From NCBI GenBank assembly GCA_024280585.1, contig JAJRPW010000157.1:1-26620 (forward strand): a stretch of DNA of 26,620 nucleotides, given 5' to 3'. This document shows positions 1-7,488 of the stretch, in pieces. This stretch comes from Alphaproteobacteria bacterium (lineage in GTDB: Bacteria > Pseudomonadota > Alphaproteobacteria > Rickettsiales > UBA6187). The notes under the pieces are model-generated. The model saw only the letters and a list, made by a program, of their open reading frames with translations, was not told the origin of the DNA and searched no databases. The translations under genes and the position numbers were made by a program. Within the stretch, counting starts at the first letter, position 1, and each line of letters starts with the position of its first letter.

Positions 1-73
1 AATAAATCGCTTGCTTGTCTGTAAATTTTATGCTACTAACATCGTGTTTTTATTAAAATATTAAGAGGTTGAT

Positions 74-409
74 GTGGGTAAGCATAGTAAAAATGGAAGT
101 GTGTCTGTTGGAACTGAAGTTGAGTTAGTATTAGAAAATGGCAAAATATTGCCTATATTCTCTGATCGTGATGGTAGGAATTGGCGTGTGTTATTGGAAG
201 GCAAAGAGGTGGCATTTAACGATGCAGTTAAGGTAGAGGCAAGCAGCGAATCGAGATCGCCATCGCCAGAAGAAGGATTGGCCGGGCGTAAAAGTGGAAG
301 AAGGAAGCATTCGGAAAGGTTTGAAAGCAGCCCATTATCTTCGGGGCGGAATTCGTCGCGTTTTCATGTAAGTCCAGTTGGTGATAGCGGCCGATCTCCT
401 GAAAAATAG
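74..409 (+). CDS. Small Ser/Arg/Pro-rich protein of unknown function
   Basis: I do not recognise this 111-residue protein. It starts at a GTG preceded five bases earlier by a good Shine-Dalgarno sequence (AAGAGG, 63-68); an ATG at 72 overlaps it but is in another frame. Residues 1-55 look like a small beta-rich domain (SVGTEVELVLENGKILPIF, then NWRVLLEGKEVAF). Residues 56-111 are a disordered tail rich in Ser, Arg, Pro and Glu with several SP and RS pairs (SRSPSP, SSPLSSGR, GRSPEK). There is no signal peptide, membrane segment or cysteine. The next gene starts 44 bases downstream on the same strand. The ribosome-binding site supports it as a real gene; no function is assigned. Confidence 0.6.
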   Translation: MGKHSKNGSVSVGTEVELVLENGKILPIFSDRDGRNWRVLLEGKEVAFNDAVKVEASSESRSPSPEEGLAGRKSGRRKHSERFESSPLSSGRNSSRFHVSPVGDSGRSPEK

Positions 410-453
410 CATTCCTTAACAATAGTTTAATAAAACTAGTATATAATAAACGT

Positions 454-942
454 ATGAGAATTTTTTTATGCATTATATTATTGGTTATTATGTCCGGCTG
501 CAGTAGTGTTGTGACGTCAACTGCGGCTTATGTCGTGGCAAAATATTCCGAAATAAAAGAAAGAAAAACAAGGTCTTACACGGCAGTTAACAGGTGCTAC
601 ATTAGGAATGAACCGGATGCTTTTAAAGTGGCGGAATCAGTTATGACTGGCGTCATTGTGTCGTATGAATATCAAAAAATATTAGCGCCTGAAGAGAAGG
701 AAATAAAACCGTTGCTAGCACCGCAACTTGCCTATGTGCTATATGTTATAGCGGATTTAGGTGGGGATAAACGAGCCGCGCCTAAAATGAAGCGTCTCGA
801 AGCAAAAATAGATAGCGATATAACTGAATACATTAAAAATAAAATAAAAAACAAATACTTAGACTCATATATTCATAAATGCTATCAAGTTCCGGCGCGG
901 TATAAAATCAGAAAATCCATGCGTGATTTGGCAAAAGAATAG
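454..942 (+). CDS. Small predicted lipoprotein
   Basis: This 162-residue protein begins with a short hydrophobic signal and a lipobox (VIMSGC, lipidated cysteine at residue 16), so it should be exported and anchored as a lipoprotein. The mature part is mostly helical and charged, with no domain I recognise. Two further cysteines (near the YIRNE stretch and in HKCYQVP) could pair. There is no Shine-Dalgarno sequence before the ATG; a TATAAT box lies at 442-447, only six bases upstream, so the message could be nearly leaderless if that is the -10. The stop codon lies one base from the end of gltX, which runs toward it. Confidence 0.7.
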   Translation: MRIFLCIILLVIMSGCSSVVTSTAAYVVAKYSEIKERKTRSYTAVNRCYIRNEPDAFKVAESVMTGVIVSYEYQKILAPEEKEIKPLLAPQLAYVLYVIADLGGDKRAAPKMKRLEAKIDSDITEYIKNKIKNKYLDSYIHKCYQVPARYKIRKSMRDLAKE

Positions 943-943
943 G

Positions 944-2275
944 CTAGGCTTTTTGCCCGTTTAATCTGGCTGTAGTCTTTGCGCTGCCGATTAGCGGCAG
1001 AATATGCTTTAATTCCGGGCCGTTATCGCGCGCAGTTAAAGCTTTACGTATAGGCATAAATAGCTCCTTGCCCTTCTTGCCGGTGGCTTCTTTGACTTTA
1101 TTAATCCACTCGCCCCAGGTGTTCTCATCCCACTCACCCTCAGGTAGTAATTTGCTGGCGCTTGCAGTAAAATCAGCATCGTCAATCACTGGTGCAAGCT
1201 CGTCTTTGCAGATCTGGTGCCACTCCTGAATTTCACTTAAATGAGTCAGATTAGGTTGTACGGAATTAAAAAATTCCTCATCAATATCTTGCATTTCCTC
1301 ACGATTTTTTACATCAGTATAAGAAAAAATATGCAAAATCTTCGGGTTCATGCGCTCTAATTCGATAAAATCGTAGATCGCAGATCCTTTTGTGAAGCGG
1401 GATAAGTCAAAATTATCAACGATTTCATCAAGGTTCAAGCGTGGCTCAATCGGGTCGGATGTACCCAGGCGTGCTAAAAAACTGTTAATCGCCATTGCCT
1501 CGATTCCATTGTCACGAATCGCTCCAACGTCAAACCCACCCTCGCGTTTAGAGATTTTCCCTCCTTTACTTTTCATTAAGGAGTGGTGTGCAAATTCCGG
1601 CACTTTGCCGCCAATTGCTTCAAAAATCTGGATTTGAATCGCGGTATTGCTTACGTGATCTTCGCCGCGCACGACATGGGATATGTCGAAATCAATGTCA
1701 TCAATCGTTGACGGAAGCATGTATGTCGGTGCGCCATTTGCTCGGATTAACACTGGATCACTGAGGTTTTTTGCCTCAAAACGGGTAGGGCCTTTTATCA
1801 GGTCATTCCACTGGATTGTCGATGTTTCATCGAGTTTAAAACGCCAATGCGGAGTGGTCCCATCAGCCTCTAATTTCTGTTTTACATCGTCGCTTAAATC
1901 CAGTGCAGCCCGGTCATAAATCGGCGGTAATCCCCGCCCAATAAGGACTTTACGTTTCATATCCAGATCTTCAGCCGACTCATAACATGGATACATCCGG
2001 CCATCGGCAATCAGTTTTTGTTTAACTTCTTCGTAGCGCTCTAAACGTTCGGACTGGCGGGCGATTATATCCCACTCAAGCCCCAACCAAGTCAGGTTTT
2101 CTTTGATAATTTCGGCATATTCCTCCTTGGAGCGCTCCGTATCTGTGTCATCCAGGCGCAGCATAAATTTACCGCCGTTTTTCCTGGCAATCAAATAGCA
2201 AATCAGCGCAGTTCGCACGTTTCCGATATGCAAAAGTCCGGTAGGAGAGGGGGCAAAGCGAGTTATTACGGTCAT
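944..2275 (-). CDS. gltX: Glutamate--tRNA ligase
   Basis: Class I aminoacyl-tRNA synthetase that charges tRNA-Glu (in organisms lacking GlnRS, sometimes also tRNA-Gln) in the cytoplasm. The start chosen is the ATG at 2275, giving 443 residues beginning MTVITRFAPSPTG. An upstream ATG at 2329 would add 18 residues not typical of the family, and a promoter-like pair at 2309-2337 would exclude it. The HIGH motif reads HIGN at residues 16-19 and the KMSKS-type loop reads KISKR at about 240-244. The DDTD motif, the RGEDHVSNTA stretch and the C-terminal anticodon-binding helical region are all present. Length is slightly short of the usual 460-490. Many alphaproteobacteria carry two gltX copies; which one this is cannot be told here. 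Confidence 0.95.
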   Translation of the reverse strand: MTVITRFAPSPTGLLHIGNVRTALICYLIARKNGGKFMLRLDDTDTERSKEEYAEIIKENLTWLGLEWDIIARQSERLERYEEVKQKLIADGRMYPCYESAEDLDMKRKVLIGRGLPPIYDRAALDLSDDVKQKLEADGTTPHWRFKLDETSTIQWNDLIKGPTRFEAKNLSDPVLIRANGAPTYMLPSTIDDIDFDISHVVRGEDHVSNTAIQIQIFEAIGGKVPEFAHHSLMKSKGGKISKREGGFDVGAIRDNGIEAMAINSFLARLGTSDPIEPRLNLDEIVDNFDLSRFTKGSAIYDFIELERMNPKILHIFSYTDVKNREEMQDIDEEFFNSVQPNLTHLSEIQEWHQICKDELAPVIDDADFTASASKLLPEGEWDENTWGEWINKVKEATGKKGKELFMPIRKALTARDNGPELKHILPLIGSAKTTARLNGQKA

Positions 2276-2308
2276 TTTAGTTGCTGTTATTAGTTGCTGG
2301 TCACTAGC

Positions 2309-2337
2309 TTTATACACTACGTAGCGCAAAAGAACAA
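2309..2337 (-). promoter_or_regulatory. Putative gltX promoter
   Basis: On the minus strand TTGTTC (2337-2332) and TATAAA (2314-2309) are separated by 17 bases. The -35 is weak and the -10 good. Transcription would begin near 2302, which suits a gltX start at 2275 rather than 2329. Confidence 0.35.
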
Positions 2338-2388
2338 GAGTTCAAAAGTGCAAGAGCAGTACGACCTCGTAAAAAATAAGATCACCTC

Positions 2389-2416
2389 TTGACAATGTTG
2401 GTTTTCGCGCTATATT
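2389..2416 (+). promoter_or_regulatory. Sigma-70 promoter of rpmG
   Basis: A perfect TTGACA (2389-2394) is followed after 16 bases by TATATT (2411-2416). A start near 2423 would leave a leader of about 25 bases containing AGGA (2436-2439) before the rpmG ATG. A strong promoter is expected for a ribosomal protein gene. Confidence 0.65.
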
Positions 2417-2447
2417 TATGCCTCATTGAATTTCCAGGAATAAAGAA

Positions 2448-2726
2448 ATGGCTAAAAAAAATACAATATTGGTTAAATTGACTAGTACCGGGCTTAATGC
2501 AAAAGGCAAGCTTACCGGGACTTATTTCGTGAAGAAAAGAAACCCAAAACAACAGCCGGAAAAGCTTGCTTTCAGGAAGTTTGACCCGAAAGCTGTGTCT
2601 GATGCCGATGGTAATAAGGCAGATAATGGTGAGGGTGATAGCAGTAATGGTGGCTCTAATAAGCCGAAAACTGGTATGCATGTGTTGTTCAAAGAGAAAA
2701 AAATGCCGAATCCAGCGGCTAAGTAA
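2448..2726 (+). CDS. rpmG: Large ribosomal subunit protein bL33, enlarged by a low-complexity insertion
   Basis: Component of the 50S subunit near the tRNA exit site. The N-terminus (MAKKNTILVKLTST) and the following YFVKKRNP...PEKLAFRKFDPKA are typical of bL33 without zinc cysteines, and the C-terminal HVLFKEKKM matches the family end. The usual length is about 55 residues; this protein has 92. About six extra residues lie in the first hairpin loop (GLNAKGKLTG). A block of about 26 extra residues rich in Asp, Asn, Gly and Ser lies between the FDPK and HVLF strands (about residues 49-76), where most homologues have only about four. The frame is open and both flanks stay in frame, so this looks like an insertion rather than a frameshift. 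AGGA lies eight bases before the ATG. Confidence 0.88.
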   Translation: MAKKNTILVKLTSTGLNAKGKLTGTYFVKKRNPKQQPEKLAFRKFDPKAVSDADGNKADNGEGDSSNGGSNKPKTGMHVLFKEKKMPNPAAK

Positions 2727-2805
2727 GAGGTTTTATTCTTCTGCGAATGCATTCCATTGGCATTATTGCATTGACGCATAGCGTTGCTTGCATTAAAAAT
2801 AGATC

Positions 2806-4431
2806 ATGAAAAATATAAAAATTGCATTAGCGCAGATAAATTTCACTGTCGGCGACCTCGAGGGTAATCGTGAAAAAATCGTTGCTGCGCATAAGAATGC
2901 TAATAATAACGGTGCGGATTTAGTAATTTTCTCGGAAATGGCGATAACTGGCTATCCGCCGGAAGACTTGGTTCTGCGCAGGTCATTTCAAGATGATGCT
3001 ATGGATATTGTGCGGCGCCTGGCTGGCGCGACGGTAAATGGGACGGCGATTTTAGTCGGTGGGCTGTGGCGCGAGGGCGGCGAGCATTTGTATAATGCTG
3101 CGGTTCTGCTCGATCATGGCGAAATATCACATATCATATGCAAATATAATCTGCCTAATTATGGCGTTTTCGATGAAAAACGGGTGTTTACGCAGGCTCC
3201 AGAATTAAGTCCGATTGAGTTTAGGGGGCTATCTCTGGGCGTTATGATCTGTGAGGATATGTGGGATCTTTCTTCGTGTAAAACCCTTAAAAATCAAGGG
3301 GCTGACTTGCTAATTTCACTTAATGCATCACCTTTTGAAAGTAATAAACATGATACTAAGATGGAGGTGGCTATTGAAAATTGCAGGGCGACAAAATTAC
3401 CACTAATATACGTCAATCAGGTTGGCGGGCAGGATGAATTGGTGTTTGACGGTGGTTCTTTCGTGCTGTCTGGTAAGGGAAACTTGGTGGTAAATCAGCC
3501 TAAATGGCAAGAAAATTTATTGGTGACCAGTTGGGAAAATACTGACAAAGGACTTAAATGCCACAAGGAAAAATTATGTAAGGATGCGAAGGCGACGGAA
3601 GATATTTATGCGGCTTTACGGCTTGGCTTGAAGGATTATGTAACGAAAAATAATTTTTCGGGCGTGGTTATTGGTATGTCGGGTGGGATTGATTCGGCCT
3701 TGACGGCGGTGATTGCGGTCGATGCGCTGGGCAAGGAAAACGTGAATTTGGTGATGATGCCGTCGAAATATACGTCCGAAGAAAGCCTGACTGATGCCAA
3801 AAAATGTGCGGATTTACTCGGTGTTAGGCTCGATGAAATAGCTATAAAAGAGATCGTAAAAAGCTTCGATAAAACTCTGGCGACGTCTTTTGCAGGAATG
3901 GGAAAGGATGCCACGGAAGAGAATATTCAGTCGCGAATTCGTGGCGATATATTAATGGCATTGAGCAATAAATTTGGTTATATGGTGCTGACGACGGGAA
4001 ATAAATCAGAAATGGCGGTTGGCTATGCGACGTTATATGGCGATATGTGTGGTGGCTTTAACGCATTGAAAGATATATATAAAATGCAAGTATTTGAGCT
4101 GGCAAAATGGCGTAATAAGCAGGGCAAAGTCATTCCGAAAAATATAATTAAAAAACCGCCGACGGCCGAGCTGCGAGAAGGGCAAACTGACCAGGATAAC
4201 CTGCCTGCATATGATATTCTGGACAAAATCCTGCATAAATTAATTGAGCTGCGTGCGTCAACTGATGAGATAGTCGGGGCGGGTTATGAGCGAGCGGTGG
4301 TTGAAAAAATAGCGAAATTGGTGCGGATAGCTGAATATAAACGTCGGCAGGCTGCCCCTGGTGTAAAAATAACCCGCCTGGCATTCGGCAAGGATCGTCG
4401 TTATCCTATAACTAATAATTACAATTTGTAA
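2806..4431 (+). CDS. nadE: Glutamine-dependent NAD(+) synthetase
   Basis: Two-domain cytoplasmic enzyme that amidates nicotinic acid adenine dinucleotide to NAD+, using ammonia released from glutamine and ATP. Residues 1-250 are the nitrilase-type glutaminase with the Glu-Lys-Cys triad visible as E44 (FSEMAITGYPPED), K113 (KYNLPNYGVF) and C149 (VMICEDMWD). Residues 265-541 are the synthetase, with the pyrophosphate-binding loop SGGIDS at 292-297 and the TTGNKSE segment. The 541-residue length is normal for this form. No Shine-Dalgarno sequence precedes the ATG. The gene lies 79 bases after rpmG with no convincing terminator between, so it may be partly read from the rpmG promoter. Confidence 0.96.
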   Translation: MKNIKIALAQINFTVGDLEGNREKIVAAHKNANNNGADLVIFSEMAITGYPPEDLVLRRSFQDDAMDIVRRLAGATVNGTAILVGGLWREGGEHLYNAAVLLDHGEISHIICKYNLPNYGVFDEKRVFTQAPELSPIEFRGLSLGVMICEDMWDLSSCKTLKNQGADLLISLNASPFESNKHDTKMEVAIENCRATKLPLIYVNQVGGQDELVFDGGSFVLSGKGNLVVNQPKWQENLLVTSWENTDKGLKCHKEKLCKDAKATEDIYAALRLGLKDYVTKNNFSGVVIGMSGGIDSALTAVIAVDALGKENVNLVMMPSKYTSEESLTDAKKCADLLGVRLDEIAIKEIVKSFDKTLATSFAGMGKDATEENIQSRIRGDILMALSNKFGYMVLTTGNKSEMAVGYATLYGDMCGGFNALKDIYKMQVFELAKWRNKQGKVIPKNIIKKPPTAELREGQTDQDNLPAYDILDKILHKLIELRASTDEIVGAGYERAVVEKIAKLVRIAEYKRRQAAPGVKITRLAFGKDRRYPITNNYNL

Positions 4432-4519
4432 TGTTTTTTAAACTTATGTTTGCAATGGTATCTTTTATGTGATATCCTTACCTTGATACATATAACGCTA
4501 AACATGAGGGAGACAAGGT

Positions 4520-5446
4520 ATGTCAGAAGAAAAAGCGGTTCCAACAGGATCCGAAGAACAGGAAAATTCTGCGCCAACGACTAATGAAAATCAAGATACG
4601 GTTCCAGCTGCGGAAGCTGCTCCAGCGCAAGAGCCTAAGCCTGAAGAACCAGTGGCAGAAGCTGTTCCGGCGCAAGAGCCTAAGGCTGAAGAGCCAGCGG
4701 CAGAAGCTGTTCCGACGCAAGAGCCTAAGGCTGAAGAGCCAGCGGCGGAAGCTGCTCCAGCGCAAGAGCCTAAGCCTGAAGAACCAGCGGCGGAAGCTGC
4801 TCCAGCGCAAGAACCTAAGCCAGAAGAGCCAGCGGCAGAAGCTGCTCCAGCGCAAGAGCCTAAGCCAGAAGAACCAGCTGCGGAAGCTGCTCCAGCGCAA
4901 CCAACACCAGAAGTGGCTCCAGTAGTTGCAACACAAGCAGCGGTAGATACCAGCTCTGCAACTCCAGATGCGGCACCAGATGCGGCAGCAATTGCGGCAT
5001 CGATTTCGGGAGCTGGTAGTGAAAAATTTGCAGGATTCTGGATAAGATTTATTGCACTAATCATAGATGGCTTGTTAATAAGTGGGGTATGCTTTGGTAT
5101 ACAAGTGGCGACAGGAATCCAGATGGTTGAAGCGTCGTATGTGAATGGCATGGCCAGTCAGAATTTCAGTGGCTTTGGCTTGCTGGTTATAATCCTTTAT
5201 TATACGATCACAACTGGGTCTGCTATGCAGGGAACTGTCGGAAAACGCATCTTAGGGCTTTATGTAAGGAAAAAAGATGGTGGACGAGTTACGTTCCTAC
5301 GTGCATTGGGTAGGTATTTCGCAACCTGTCTTTCTACGCTAACTTTGATGATAGGATTCATCATGGCCGGATTCACAAAGGAAAAAACAGCTTTGCACGA
5401 CCTTGTTGCAGGAACAAGGGTGGTAAAAGGAAAGCCTAAGAAATAG
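4520..5446 (+). CDS. RDD-family membrane protein with N-terminal Pro/Ala/Glu repeats
   Basis: A 308-residue protein in two parts. Residues 1-165 are a low-complexity extramembrane arm with six complete 15-residue repeats (consensus AAEAAPAQEPKPEEP, residues 30-119) and a partial seventh. Residues about 169-305 are an RDD domain: it opens EKFAGFWIRFIALIIDG, has about three to four membrane segments, a GTVGKRILGLYV loop and the closing HDLVAGTRVV. RDD proteins are inner-membrane proteins of mostly unknown function, some proposed to be transporters. The PAE-rich arm resembles spacers that span a compartment, but its side of the membrane is not clear. A strong Shine-Dalgarno (AGGGAGA) precedes the ATG. 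A bidirectional terminator follows the stop. TTGCAA (4450-4455) and TATCCT (4473-4478), 17 bases apart, could be its promoter. Confidence 0.85.
   Translation: MSEEKAVPTGSEEQENSAPTTNENQDTVPAAEAAPAQEPKPEEPVAEAVPAQEPKAEEPAAEAVPTQEPKAEEPAAEAAPAQEPKPEEPAAEAAPAQEPKPEEPAAEAAPAQEPKPEEPAAEAAPAQPTPEVAPVVATQAAVDTSSATPDAAPDAAAIAASISGAGSEKFAGFWIRFIALIIDGLLISGVCFGIQVATGIQMVEASYVNGMASQNFSGFGLLVIILYYTITTGSAMQGTVGKRILGLYVRKKDGGRVTFLRALGRYFATCLSTLTLMIGFIMAGFTKEKTALHDLVAGTRVVKGKPKK
4607..4900 (+). repeat. Tandem 45-bp coding repeat (six units plus a partial)
   Basis: Six consecutive 45-base units (4607-4876) plus about 24 bases of a seventh encode the 15-residue Pro/Ala/Glu repeat of the RDD protein. Units 4-6 encode identical peptides; units 2 and 3 differ by A/V, A/T and P/A changes, suggesting recent duplication of the later units. 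The repeat keeps several other frames open, which produces spurious long ORFs on both strands. Confidence 0.95.
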
Positions 5447-5458
5447 TCATGTTACAAT

Positions 5459-5490
5459 AAAAAAGCCTCCTAGCGATAGGGGGCTTTTTT
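5459..5490. terminator. Bidirectional rho-independent terminator
   Basis: The stem is AAAAAAGCCTCC pairing with GGGGGCTTTTTT (one G-T wobble) around the loop TAGCGATA. It has a T run on the plus strand and, because the A run precedes the stem, one on the minus strand too. It sits between the convergent RDD gene and the end of the Mrp operon and can serve both. Confidence 0.88.
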
Positions 5491-5517
5491 TGTATTATAG
5501 ATTAGGCATAGCGGAAC

Positions 5518-7257
5518 CTAAAAATAATAAATCACCAGATAAAGCCCCAAAAACGCGACAGACCAAAGAACTGTAGTGCCGATTGGCCAGGCTCGGGCTA
5601 TAACCCCGTCTGGACTGTGGATATGGGAGATCATATGCAAACTTTTCTTCAGCATTTTTTTGAATAAAATGCGGCCTATACGAATCGGTAGCTTTGACAT
5701 AAGCGCAACTCCCAGCACTATATAGCGGCCAAAACCCCTGTATATCCAGTCAAAGTCGAGCGTGATGGTCGGGGTTCTCTTAAGCAGTGGTAATAATACA
5801 AAAAATGCCAGGCCAGAGAATAATAATAGCTGCAATTGTGATACAACATGTTCGGTTGTATAGGATTTATAGTCTGTCGGCGTCGGCAACATTTTGTAAA
5901 GTGTTAACTCAGCCCAGCCCGGAATTGCTGGGATTATACAGAGCGCGGCGAAAATGCCCATGGCGAGTTGCATGTTAAGCGGTGGGTCTTTTGGGCGCAT
6001 TCCCGAATCTTTCTGAAAAAATACAAACCATGGGAATTTAATCCCTGCATGCAGGAAAACCCCGGCTGATGCGGCAAGCAGGCCATACCAGACATATTCC
6101 ATGCCCTCATGGATCGCAGCAGAGGATATCATCGATTTGCTAACGAAACCAGAGGTGAGTGGGAAGGCGGAAATGGCCAGTGCGCCAACGATTCCGCAGG
6201 CAGCGGTGACATGCATAGTGCGGTATAATCCGCCCAGTTCCGAGCATTTGCTCTTGCCGGTCATGTATAAAACCGATCCGGCGGACATGAAAAGGAGCGC
6301 TTTGTAGATTATATGAGCAAATGCGTGGGCGGCGGCACCATTTAGCGACATTTCGGTGCCAATACCAATACCCACGACCATAAATCCGACTTGATTAATT
6401 ATACTGTATGACAAAATTCGGCGCATGTCATTTTCTAAAATCGCCCAGATAATTCCGTAAAATATCATGAACATACCGATATAGATAAGAATTTCCGTGC
6501 CGGGGAACAGTGTGAGCAGGACAAAAACCGCGGTTTTCGTAGTGAAAGCCGATAAATAAACCGAGCCAAAAGCTGAGCCTTCCGGGTAGGAATCCGGCAG
6601 CCAGGCCGAAAAAGGCGGCACTGCGGCATTGACCAAAACCCCGATTAATATGAGCCACATGACGATGGCATTCATATCAAGCGCCCAAAATTCAGGGATT
6701 AGAATTGAAGTTGGGGCATTAAATGCAACAATATCGCTACTTCCAGTTAGGGAAATATATGCGATAATTCCCGTTAATAATACGACTCCACCGAGAAAAT
6801 GCATTAACGCATAACGCATGGCGGCGTTCTTGGATTTCTTCCTGTCAGAGGCAAAAATCACTAAAGTCGAGCTGATAGCCATCAACTCCCAATATAAAAA
6901 CAGGCTGATTAAATCGCCTGAATAGACCACTCCCAATGCACTTCCGGCGTAAATAAAAGCAGAAACCGTCTCGGATAATTTGCTTTGAGTAAGGCCAAAT
7001 AATGCCGCCCCAAAAGCTGCTATGGTAAAAATTGTACCGAAAATTTTTGAGTATGCATGGCCATAAAGCAGCGACAATTCAAAATTGGCGATGTTCAAGC
7101 TAAGTAAATTCTCGCCGACCGGGATATTCCAAACTTGTGCGCAGGCCAATATTGGCGTCACTAATACGACAAAATAGCGCGCGTATTTATGGATAAAAGG
7201 CAATAAACCCGCACCTAATATCATGATAATCGCCGGAGGGATAGGTAGGTCAGTCAT
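5518..7257 (-). CDS. Third MrpD-like antiporter subunit (NuoL/M/N family)
   Basis: A 579-residue polytopic inner-membrane protein of the proton-conducting antiporter-like family shared by Mrp antiporters and complex I. The TM5 glutamate is present (E124 in YWELMAISS) and so is the TM8 lysine (K241 in FTTKTAVF). The usual TM7 lysine is replaced by N210 and the following histidine by S217 (LVNAAVPPFSAWLPDSYPE). From memory, this VNAAxPP variant recurs in a proteobacterial MrpD-like subgroup. The AHAFAHIIYKALLFMSAG segment is typical. The C-terminal part has further membrane helices and a long loop. It is last in the operon, and its ATG overlaps the preceding stop (ATGACTGA) with AGAGGG upstream. 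Whether it moves protons itself is uncertain. Confidence 0.85.
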   Translation of the reverse strand: MTDLPIPPAIIMILGAGLLPFIHKYARYFVVLVTPILACAQVWNIPVGENLLSLNIANFELSLLYGHAYSKIFGTIFTIAAFGAALFGLTQSKLSETVSAFIYAGSALGVVYSGDLISLFLYWELMAISSTLVIFASDRKKSKNAAMRYALMHFLGGVVLLTGIIAYISLTGSSDIVAFNAPTSILIPEFWALDMNAIVMWLILIGVLVNAAVPPFSAWLPDSYPEGSAFGSVYLSAFTTKTAVFVLLTLFPGTEILIYIGMFMIFYGIIWAILENDMRRILSYSIINQVGFMVVGIGIGTEMSLNGAAAHAFAHIIYKALLFMSAGSVLYMTGKSKCSELGGLYRTMHVTAACGIVGALAISAFPLTSGFVSKSMISSAAIHEGMEYVWYGLLAASAGVFLHAGIKFPWFVFFQKDSGMRPKDPPLNMQLAMGIFAALCIIPAIPGWAELTLYKMLPTPTDYKSYTTEHVVSQLQLLLFSGLAFFVLLPLLKRTPTITLDFDWIYRGFGRYIVLGVALMSKLPIRIGRILFKKMLKKSLHMISHIHSPDGVIARAWPIGTTVLWSVAFLGLYLVIYYF

Positions 7258-7486
7258 TGCCGCCCTCTTTATAATAAGATTCTTTGCGCTTTAAAAATAT
7301 GCCTAAAAATTTTGAGAAAATAACGATAGCCACACAGGACAAAAATCCGAATATGGCATTGAAGAATAGGGTATCTTCCGGGCCGAATACAACGTGGGGG
7401 TGCATTAAACCTTCAAGTGATAAAGTCACCAATAAAATTACCGTGAAAATTGCCCATGCAATAGTTTTTTGTCTGTTTTTAAACAT
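7250..7486 (-). CDS. Small membrane protein of the Mrp operon
   Basis: A 78-residue protein with two predicted membrane helices (about 9-27 and 40-65) joined by a loop with MHPHVVFGPED, ending in a basic tail with the KRKESYYKEGG motif. It resembles the small proteins with an H-x-H loop and an ExYY tail that I recall beside MrpD-like genes in other proteobacteria; they have no agreed name or function. It starts two bases after the stop of the preceding gene with GGAG five bases before the ATG, and it overlaps the following gene by eight bases. Tight coupling suggests it is an accessory part of the antiporter complex. Confidence 0.75.
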   Translation of the reverse strand: MFKNRQKTIAWAIFTVILLVTLSLEGLMHPHVVFGPEDTLFFNAIFGFLSCVAIVIFSKFLGIFLKRKESYYKEGGND

Positions 7487-7488
7487 AA

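Noticed and set aside
1392..1919. Plus-strand open frames inside gltX
   Set aside because: They are antisense shadows of a well-supported gene, with no start signals or recognisable protein.
2727..2805. Possible terminator between rpmG and nadE
   Set aside because: Only short stems are visible (AATGC/GCATT and ACGC/GCGT) with no T run, so no terminator is claimed.
4607..4876. Repeat cluster considered as a CRISPR array
   Set aside because: The units are directly adjacent coding repeats without unique spacers and lie in frame within one protein.
4523..5151. Long open frames on the minus strand and in the second plus frame across the RDD gene
   Set aside because: They arise from the 45-base repeat, which is free of stops in several frames; they have repetitive, unnatural composition and no ribosome-binding site.
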